Assembly: GCA_034401795.1 (NCBI GenBank)
Contig: CM067369.1
Coordinates: forward strand, 134,351,231-134,415,230
Length of the DNA: 64,000 nt
Origin: Chaetoderma sp. LZ-2023a
Lineage: Eukaryota; Mollusca; Caudofoveata; Chaetodermatida; Chaetodermatidae
Reading direction: 5' to 3'
The notes beneath the pieces were generated by a model that was not told the DNA's origin, ran no database searches, and saw only the letters and a list, made by a program, of their open reading frames with translations. Below, piece after piece: positions 56,756 to 64,000 of the stretch (position 1 is its first letter; each line of letters starts with the position of its first letter). The translations under genes and the position numbers were made by a program.

Positions 56756-57944
56756 GTTTACTCTTGAAGTGAAAATGGAATTATCAAACTGTTGTAATTA
56801 CTGGGACAAGAATGGCCTGGTTGTGTATACATACAAACAATGCATCCACCCATTTTTAATTGTAAAATGTGTAAAAAAATGGAGAGAATTTACACCGGAA
56901 GTATTAACATAACAAAATTCATAGCGACCAACATAAAATGATCCAAAATGGAATCCGACATGATAAAAATTGCTTTAATGCCCCAAAAAACAAATTCAGG
57001 TAGACAGACCGCTTATGTTGGCGGGTCTGCCGAAAAATAAACCTATTTTGTGGATAGAGGCGTGCCACTGAACTATATAATAAACAGGAATGCCTCCCCA
57101 AACACAAACAGATTTTGCAACCCTGCAAACATGACTATTACATATTAATATGATATTATGTACAGAACATGTTTTTAAAAGACCGAGTAATAATTTCACT
57201 ATATCATAATCAGCAAATGGATTCTAAATTGTATTTATTGGCAAAATTTGTTACCCCCTCCCAAAAAGCGTAATGGAACACATTCATCCATGTGCATTGC
57301 AAGTTTGGGGGTGGCGTAGAATGGCAACAATATATCAAACATTTTAACAGGCGTAAACCATGCAATGACATTATTAGTGAGATTGTAATTATTCTACAGC
57401 GACTTGTGTCAACCTACTCCATAATTACAGGATGCAGCTTTCACGGCATGCCATGGTTTTGCAAAGAATGCGAGATATTATTTCATAATATTCCGCCATT
57501 GTGTGATAAGTGTCACATTACTTTTTTCTGAGAAAAAGCAGAACAGGTTGACCAGGTGTGGTGGGTTGGCTGTTGGACTAAGTATTCTCTACATTAAAGA
57601 TTATTTTTTAACAAAAAGTTATTCAGGATTATTCGATAATTTAATTTTTTTTATCATGATTAATATATATAAAATAATCGTAATTTTTGAGTTGATCACA
57701 TAATCGCGCAAGTCTAGGATTAACGACATGTACTTTTGACACAACTTGATTGGAACTCAGTTGTGTTGTCTGTAAACTAAAAAAAAGGTTTATCCATGTA
57801 AGGGCTTTCCAACCAGCTGGTTGATTCCTACTGACTTGCGAGAGAAAACTGGTTGATGGATGCCAAATTGTCGGTGAGCTAAGAGTAATCTTTTCCACAT
57901 TCACCATGTCAGACAAGACAAGTATGTTCTCTCAATAAGCTTAC

Positions 57945-58180
57945 CTTTCTGGAACAAATCAGATGTGGTGCAAAAATAGTCCCCAAAGCCTGTGAGGTCA
58001 TCTTGTTTTCAGGCGTTTGTGACACATTATGCAGCAGATTTAGGATACACTCTAGGAGTAAACAATTCTCACTGGGCAGCAGTAAAAACAGCAGCTGCAA
58101 TGTGTTCAGCTTTCGCTTCTGTGATAATTGACTAGATTTTGTGGGCACTTCCGTATCAGTAACCGTACTCTGATTGTAAC
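57945..58180 (-). CDS. ARHGAP19: ARHGAP19-like exon B: C-terminal half of RhoGAP domain
   Basis: The exon starts with two bases completing the Gly codon split with exon A and runs 78 further codons to a GTAAGC donor. It encodes a polar loop (YNQSTVTDTEVPTKSS) and the domain's second half, LNTLQLLFLLLPSENCLLL, then NKMTSQALGTIFAPHLI. The pattern NKMxxxxLxxxFAPHL is the standard RhoGAP block. The position that normally holds the conserved Asn of the NL pair (Asn194 in p50RhoGAP, contacting the GTPase) reads Ala (QAL). The acceptor (ccattttag) lies immediately upstream. The exon is only ~230 bp from the right edge of the hAT/DIRS insertion at 50063-57716. Confidence 0.92.
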
Positions 58181-58348
58181 CTAAAATGGATTAAAAACTA
58201 ATTTAAATACATTAGTAGATACGTGCAAATGTGTCGATAAAACCATGTCTTGTCATCAAGGCACATTTCATATGACTTCATACATTTTTTGTATCATCAA
58301 CACTTTAATGATCAAGAGAATAAAAAATTCTGCTTACTGCATTTGCTG

Positions 58349-58350
<2 letters not shown>

Positions 58351-58379
<29 letters not shown>

Positions 58380-58383
58380 CACA
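58351..58383. repeat. (CACG)n(CA)n microsatellite
   Basis: Simple repeat beginning 37 bp inside the intron after exon A, close enough to its donor to be worth noting. Confidence 0.95.
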
Positions 58384-58419
58384 CCATTGGCATCTCACCC
58401 CAACCCTGTGCCAACTCAC

Positions 58420-58632
58420 CAGCAATTTGACAGTGACAGCTATAATGCGAGTCCGTTAACAATGGCTCAGGCAACTCTCCAAGAAAGGCCTTCAGTGTCG
58501 TTGCGCAGTCATGCGGTGAAAATGGACAATCGTCTCCCAGTGCTAAAATTTCATTTTGATTAATACGTTCACGTAATAGTCGCTGGCGACAAACGTTTCC
58601 AGATTTTCTGAATAAACCTTCAGCTTTAATAT
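58420..58632 (-). CDS. ARHGAP19: ARHGAP19-like exon A: RhoGAP domain with arginine finger
   Basis: This 71-codon exon begins in phase 2 after a polypyrimidine/AG acceptor (gatgatttcag) and ends one base into a codon at a consensus GTGAGT donor. It encodes the arginine-finger motif EGLFRKSGN (the Arg is the catalytic finger that RhoGAPs insert into the GTPase) and the conserved helix LKAFLGELPEPLLT, whose Lys matches the structural Lys of the family. The family's usual second Arg after the Phe-Leu is Gly here, as I recall it is in vertebrate ARHGAP19. The next codon is split with exon B and restores Gly. A (CACG)n(CA)n microsatellite lies just inside the downstream intron. Confidence 0.92.
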
Positions 58633-59104
58633 CTGAAATCATCAGACAGAGATAAACATATAAATATACATATATCAATTTGTGCATGTAACGTCTTAGT
58701 AATCAAGGATATGCGACTAAAATTTGAGAACATAAAGCCGGGTTCACAGTCTCTGGATCAAAGCACAAATTCAAGCACCTTTAACTGTCTGCCTGTTGAA
58801 TTTCTGCACACTACATTTTCCATGGAGTTTAACTATGTATATGCTGAATATTTTGAAAGCAAGCTGACTGAAAATTGTTGGTGGCTAAGCGGTACATGGT
58901 AAAATTAGTGGTGTAAATGTCGTTTGAAAAAAGCTAAACCAGAGCGGACGCCAAAGCCACCTTTTTCCCCGTCTCCCAAAATTTCTTTTCACTTCATGAA
59001 GGCGAGATAAAAACAAAACAAATCTTTGCATGGTTTTCTCAACAGTCGAGCCCACTGAAGAATCCGTTTTTATTGCTAGATCAATATTTGTGTTAGTAAG
59101 TAAT

Positions 59105-59113
<9 letters not shown>
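58633..59113. other. Intron sequence upstream of exon A, no recognisable exon
   Basis: A P1 half is near 58845-58880 (tgctgaatattttgaaagca). No exon of the RhoGAP gene seen. Confidence 0.45.

Positions 59114-59149
<36 letters not shown>
59114..59149. repeat. (TA)n microsatellite
   Basis: About 18 TA dinucleotides, directly before a P2-like centre. Confidence 0.97.
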
Positions 59150-59152
<3 letters not shown>

Positions 59153-59640
59153 AAAAACTTTTCATTTGAATAACTGGCTTGGTTATCGAGCCAGCCATTC
59201 CATTAGTAAATTTTCAACACACAATCTTTGCTTAGCTTTCTCAAGACCAGTGCAAGATCCATTTATGTCCAGCTTGAGTGTTAAAGAGTTAATCCTATTG
59301 TTGTATTGGTACTGCTGGTTGTCCTTCGTTTAATCAATGAAACTCATAAAATAAGAACCACCTTTACATGTATTAAAGTCTTCAGTGTGGTCTCTAGAGA
59401 CAGATTTCCGAGATATTTATTACCAATGACGACTATGAGATCAACATTTATGTTAGTGCTGCAGACCAGTTTATTTTTTAAACTTCCTCATTGGAATGAC
59501 TGGTTCAGTTATCGAGCCAGACATTCCATTGGTAAGTTTTCAATAAAAAAATCTTCGGTTTTCTCAAGTGTTGAAGACCACTGCAAAATCTGTTTTTATC
59601 CAGCTTGAGCGTCACCGAGTTAATACGATTGTTGGAATGG
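59150..59640. repeat. Two P2-like short hairpins in a ~330-bp tandem repeat
   Basis: Hairpins at about 59160-59215 (ttggttatcgagccagccat) and 59475-59540 (gttcagttatcgagccagac) share flanks (tttatgtccagcttgagtgt and tttatccagcttgagcgtca), so the unit is duplicated. Confidence 0.65.
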
Positions 59641-60833
59641 CTGATTGCAGTTCATTAAGCCACCATGAATGAAACTCATGAAGTAAGAACCACCTGTTAT
59701 ATGCAACTATCATTTTTGCATGAAAGTTGTTTGACTTACAACCACCTGTGGCTTGACAGGGTTCGATCTCAAGTTATGTCCGCTAGTCCGAGACTACCTG
59801 ATTCTCATACGGACTACTTATAGTCTGTTGGTCACAAGTCCAGTGGACTAGTACAAAATTTGTCAAAATTATCCATTAGACTTGCAAAAACAAAATATTC
59901 CATGACGTTGAGAAAACTAATGCATAAGTTTCTTGCAAACACACAAGCTTACCTGCTTAAAATTACCGCAGAAGCTATATCTTAAAATCTATGATAGCAG
60001 TGCCTGTTCATAGTCGGCAACCATTCCAGAGCATTTACATTTAATTCACGCTCAGCTTTTTCGGTTTCTATATGATAGGACATAAAAGATCCGAAAACAA
60101 CCGAATTGCGAAATCGCTTAATGTGTGCAAAAGTGCTGACATCGTAAAACGAATTACTTGGTCAATTCAGCCTAGACGGATACAAGAATTGCTCATTGCC
60201 TCGTAGTCGAGTTGCATGGCTTATGAATTGATCGGTAATTATGTAGAATTCATAAAATTGATTTTGACCGATACTGACATATCTGGCATATGCATATGGC
60301 TTGGAAACTACATATAATATAGTATAACGATTACACCAACGCAAATATCTGTACACTCTACAATTAATAATTAAACAAGTATACAGATGACAGATTTTGC
60401 CGAGGAACATATACACTCCCAATATTCCCAACGAATCGAAACTTCCGGTTCATTTTGTCCTAGAGGGAGATATGAGAATTGCTATTATCCAGGAACATTG
60501 ACGTGTCGAAATTAGTAATGTCTATATCAACCGATTTTGGGACAAATGTTATGATAAAATGTATTAAATTATCACTAAGCTACTATTAGAACATCGTGAG
60601 CACGCTTTCTAGACAATACAATTCGATATTTAATCATTTCACGGCTTGAATTGACGACTTTTTAAAGATTAAATGGCGGTAGGATAGCGAGTCAGAACTG
60701 AGAAAATTATGCCATTACACATACTCCAATTCAGTGACTGACCGCCTAAGAGTCTGTTTTAGATAAAATATCACAGCGCATAGTAGTTACCCGGCGTATG
60801 ACACCGTGTAGTCTGGTTACCAAATAAATGCAC
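59641..60833. other. Upstream intron, no recognisable feature
   Basis: No coding signal. A short patch at 59770-59860 repeats agtcc/ggact words in both orientations (low complexity, self-complementary). Confidence 0.4.
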
Positions 60834-61178
60834 CAGGGAACCAAGCTACCACAATGGGTAAGGTGTACTGCAGTTCTGAATGCATTAAATTCCTGGTTAG
60901 TGTGCTATAAAAATACGCGCATGCGTGTCAAGATATTACCATGACTTGTAAATAGTAATGCAATTTGGACAGGTAATATGCTAATTCTTCTTAGATGCAC
61001 CAAAATTTATGATCATGGCGCGTATTATTTAAGATGTGCAACGCGTTAATCCTGTATTTCGCTCAGAAATTTAAAGAAAAAAAATCTTATTTAACATGAC
61101 TGCGCATACATATTCATACGCGTGATTTGTCGATTACTGGAACTACACAACAAATTACATGTGGTGCCTGGTTCCCTG
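60834..61178. mobile_element. MITE candidate with CAGGGAACCA inverted ends
   Basis: Left CAGGGAACCAAGCTACCACA and right end complementary to CAGGGAACCAGGCACCACAT, 345 bp apart. No clear target duplication, so superfamily unknown. Confidence 0.55.
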
Positions 61179-61698
61179 TACAATATAATTTTATAGCGCT
61201 AAAAGAATTGATAGCGGTTCCAAACTAATTATGCAATACCAAATCACGCGATAAGGGAACCCAAAACTGTGGCGGGAAATGTGAGTACCATAGGATATGT
61301 ATTGTGTGGTATCTAAGAACCTCCTTTAACAGGACTAGTGCTTTTATCTGCGGACTAGTCTATTTTCAAAAAAAGTTAAGATCGCCCCCTGGCTTGAAGT
61401 TATTCTTGTCTCGCACAGTAGCGGTTTCTGGTCAAATTATTTTCAAAATAATCGAGACTGAAATCTTGGGAGGATCTGACTGCCACTCAGCTCCTCCCCT
61501 ATATCCCTTGGACACATTAATTATTAGCTACATTACCTGGACACATTACTTATTAGCTACCCACTGCAGTTAGATAATATTACGTTAACATGTATGGGCA
61601 ATAAACAGCCCATGCCTTAGGTTCACTCTTATTAACTTCGCAAATCATGTTACCAATCTGTACAGGCATGACAGGGGACTGATAAAAATGAAAATATG
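61179..61698. other. Upstream intron, no gene recognised
   Basis: Contains a two-copy ~32-bp repeat near 61508-61562 (ggacacatta...tattagctac). Nothing else seen. Confidence 0.42.
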
Positions 61699-62091
61699 AA
61701 ACAAGCGGTCCACTTGAGGGCCCTCAAGCTCACCTGGCCCATTTGAACAGACATAATTCTTTGAATTCACCAGTAACAAGACATAAAATACAAGATTGGA
61801 ATTCTATATGCACAATATTTAGTAGGAAAGTAATGATGGACGCTGATCATACAATCAGATTGAACCTTAGTTTCCATCCAACTAATAAAGCAAGGCATAT
61901 CAGTAAACAGATGGTGCTCCCGGAAGGCATACTCCGTATGGAAACTTTTGAAACTATGGTCAGGACAAAAGTTCTCTGTAATATTCATCGAACCATGAAA
62001 AGTAGGTCACATTGTCCTACTTTTCATATGCAACACATCTTCAGCATATAATGCTCCATAAAGCTCACGTGGCCAGAATGGCCAGGTGAGC
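61699..62091 (+). mobile_element. Short pearl-like element without core array
   Basis: Head caagcggtccacttgagggc then ctcaagctcacctggccc; tail hairpin ctcacgtggccagaatggcc followed by aggtgagctaa. Inside is a 12-bp-arm hairpin at about 61994-62026 (atgaaaagtagg / cctacttttcat). Complete head and tail with only ~390 bp between make this the shortest copy in the window. Confidence 0.7.
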
Positions 62092-62432
62092 TAAAAATGG
62101 ACTAATCAAGATTCTGTATACAAGTTCGGAAGCCTAGTTCCATAGGGGTGTTCCAGGCAAATTACGTTGAAATCTGCCAAGAGATTAATGACAAGTACAG
62201 TTTTGACAATTTCCCCTTAAATTCCAGTATATTTTTCATAAAATCACGGATTTTCAACCAAAAAATTGACCAATTAAAACTATATATATAAAAGCCTACA
62301 CCCATAGGATCTTTCTAGCTAAAGTATGGTGAAATCTGCCAAGCCATTAATGAGTACACGTGTTAGTGTTTTTAAGAAAATGCTGACAGACAGACGACAG
62401 ACGCATAAGCTTTCAGGTCAGATGGGCTAAAA
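62092..62432 (+). mobile_element. Pearl-like fragment with 3' end
   Basis: Two diverged core units, then gacagacagacgacagacgc and cataagctttcaggtcagat, a decayed terminus. Confidence 0.6.
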
Positions 62433-62518
62433 ATAATTGGCTGCCTTTTTTATTTATTGGTTGATATTTTATTTATCGGTGATAACGGCCGACTGGCTGT
62501 TAGACTTGGTTTGCATTA
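62433..62518. other. Spacer
   Basis: Short non-repetitive spacer between two pearl-like copies. Confidence 0.4.
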
Positions 62519-63984
62519 AATAACAAGAGGCGCTCACCTGGACCATTGGCATTAAACATTGCATTTAACTAGACATGATGGAGGATTTTCGGAAAATCCA
62601 TGATGGCCACCAAGAAATTGACCAATTAAGATTCTTGTTTAATATGTTGAAGCCTACCATCATAGGATCGTTCCACCCAAGTTTTGTTGAAATCGGGATA
62701 TTGATTGAAGGAGTACCGTTTTTAAATGGTTCCGGAAAACTTTCATAAAATCAGAGATGGCTGCCAACACACTGACATATCAAAATTCTGAACAGAAGTT
62801 CTAGAGGCTACGACAATAGGATCCTTTCAATCAAATTTGGTTGAAAATTCAAGATGGCCACCGAACAAATTGACCAATAAAAATTCTGTATACAAGTTCT
62901 GAAGCATATCACTTTAGGGTCCTTCCAGCCAAGTTTGCTTGAACTCGTTCAAGCTGTTAATGAGGAGTAGCCTTTTAACTGATTTACAAATATTTTCAGA
63001 ACATGCAAGATGGGCAGATGGCTGCCTGAAAAATTGACCAATCAAATTTCTGTATACAAGTTCTGAAACCTACCAGCCTAGTATCCTTCCAGCCAAGTCT
63101 GGTTGAAATTGCTCATGCAGTTAATGAGTAGTAGCGTTTTAAACAATTTCCCGCCATTTTTTGGAAAATTCAAGATGGGCACAGAAAAAAACGACCAAGC
63201 AAAATTATCTGTACAAGTTCTGAAGCATCCTATGCTAGGGTTTTTCCATATGTGTTTGATTGAAATCGGCCAAGTGGTTATTGAGGTGTAGGCTTTTAAG
63301 TGATTTCCAGAAATTTTGAGCAAATTCAAAATGGTCACCGGAAAAATTGACCAATCAAAATTCTGTATAAAAATTCTGAACCATACCAGCATACTATCCT
63401 CCCAGGCAAGTCTGGTTGAAATTGCCAAAGCAGTTAATGAGGAGTAGCGTTTTAAATGATTTCCCGCCATTTTTGGAAATTTCAAGATGGCCGCTGAAAA
63501 AAATGGAACAATCAGAATTCTGTATACAAGATCTGAACCATACTATGGCAGGGTTCTTCCATCCGAGTTTGATTGAAATCGACCAAGTGGTTCTCGAGGA
63601 GTAGGCTTTTAAGTGATTTCCAGAAATCTTCAGAAAATCCAAGATAGACGCCAGAAAAATTGACCAATCAAAATTCTGTATACAAGTTCTGAAGCTTACC
63701 GCCCTAGGGTCCTTCCAGCTTAGACTGGTTGAAATTGGCCAAAGGGTTAATGAGGCGTAGCATTTTAAACGATTTCCCACCATTTTTAGGAAAATTCAAG
63801 ATGGGCGCTGAAAAAATAGACCAATCAAAATTCTGTATACAAGTTTTCATGCCAAATTAATTTGAAATCTGCCAAGCGGTTAATGAGGAGTAGCATTTTT
63901 AAGCAAAAGTTGACTGATAGACGGATGGACACCAGAGATGGACGACCGCCATGCCATAAGCTCACTTGGCCAGGTGAGCTAATA
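62519..63984 (+). mobile_element. Pearl-like element with ~155-bp core array, complete
   Basis: Head aacaagaggcgctcacctgg, about nine core units like those at 12277-13881, a gatagacggatggacaccag micro-repeat, then cataagctcacttggccagg and tgagctaataa. Some minus-strand frames through the array (63783-63078) look long only because unit length is close to a multiple of three. Confidence 0.75.
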
Positions 63985-64000
63985 ATGTGACTATGTCATC

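Larger units (their letters stand above)
50063..57716. mobile_element. hAT-like element with TSD GGATTAAC, split by DIRS copy 2
   Basis: Left end TAGGTTTGCATGATTATT (50063) and right end AATCGCGCAAGTCTA (to 57716) belong to the TAGGCTTGCACG family. Perfect 8-bp repeats GGATTAAC flank them at 50055-50062 and 57717-57724, 7.6 kb apart, so both ends are one insertion. The stretch 56800-57716 includes interior sequence (57128-57260) shared with the 38978-40025 element. The middle is DIRS copy 2. Confidence 0.83.
6705..58632 (-). other. ARHGAP19: ARHGAP19-like RhoGAP gene: span of the ten visible 3' coding exons (5' exons not in window)
   Basis: Ten exons on the minus strand join in phase: 58632-58420, 58180-57945, 48807-48721, 45777-45658, 43216-43121, 37639-37610, 31516-31442, 31187-31107, 14277-14137 and 7010-6705. 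All have AG acceptors and GT donors, and all exons from the third onward are multiples of three. The product is a Rho-family GTPase-activating protein, which speeds GTP hydrolysis on Rho proteins; vertebrate ARHGAP19 acts on RhoA in dividing cells (family knowledge). Identity rests on the RhoGAP core plus segments outside the domain that match my memory of vertebrate ARHGAP19 in order: AYMIDKSPDLF, HVQAMPESTRKRKLLKQ and FNK...HSRSKSLGDALK. The N-terminal exons must lie upstream, probably beyond base 64000, because the first visible exon starts inside the domain. Introns are large and almost entirely transposon-derived. Confidence 0.88.

Noticed and set aside
58245-58459. Two plus-strand frames over RhoGAP exon A
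   Set aside because: They are produced by the CACG/CA microsatellite and the antisense of the exon.
63078-63783. Long minus-strand frames (135 and 129 codons)
   Set aside because: These are translations of ~155-bp tandem units; the peptide repeats with the unit and is not a protein family.

Overview
The window reads as one locus of an animal nuclear genome. It is AT-rich, intron-dominated and full of transposable elements. The organism is probably a marine invertebrate and most likely a mollusc. That call is inference: many repeats carry ~150-160 bp core tandem units, a GACGG-like micro-repeat and a 3' hairpin ending GGCCAGGTGAGCTAA, a layout I associate with the pearl / Helentron-type non-autonomous elements of bivalves. 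No bacterial gene, CRISPR array, rRNA or tRNA was recognised.

The one host gene is on the minus strand. Ten coding exons (58632 down to 6705), all with matching splice phases, encode about 460 residues of an ARHGAP19-like Rho GTPase-activating protein: most of the RhoGAP domain, the conserved post-domain segments, a 30-nt microexon and an acidic/serine-rich tail with its stop codon. Its first exons (N-terminus and start of the GAP domain) were not found and probably lie beyond base 64000. Every other coding-looking stretch is a mobile element in its introns or downstream of it.

Layout: 1-6700 is the region downstream of the gene, with a pearl-like terminus, a fold-back element, a 40-bp minisatellite, and a hAT-like element nested in a relative in opposite orientation (a ~2.2 kb inverted repeat about 70 bp past the stop codon). 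7011-14136 is an intron with a ~150-bp satellite, a Tc1/mariner transposon split by a hAT-like element, and a pearl-like array. 14278-31106 is an intron holding DIRS retrotransposon copy 1, which is cut by a LINE and carries a satellite array in its own gag intron, followed by a hAT-like MITE containing a palindrome. 31188-48720 contains exons G to D, separated by pearl-like arrays, two further hAT-like elements and many palindromic repeats. 48808-57944 is an intron holding DIRS copy 2 (RT, RNase H, tyrosine recombinase, inverted termini) inside a hAT-like element with a perfect 8-bp target duplication. 58633-64000 is upstream intron with microsatellites, a MITE and more pearl-like arrays.

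No clearly novel cellular system was found. The most unusual observations are the stacked, datable nested insertions, two families of long near-perfect palindromes (P1 and P2) scattered through the introns, the kilobase inverted repeat next to the gene's 3' end, a perfect 31-bp hairpin at 15956-16031, a spliceosomal intron shared by both DIRS gag copies, and loss of a conserved Asn in the RhoGAP domain.
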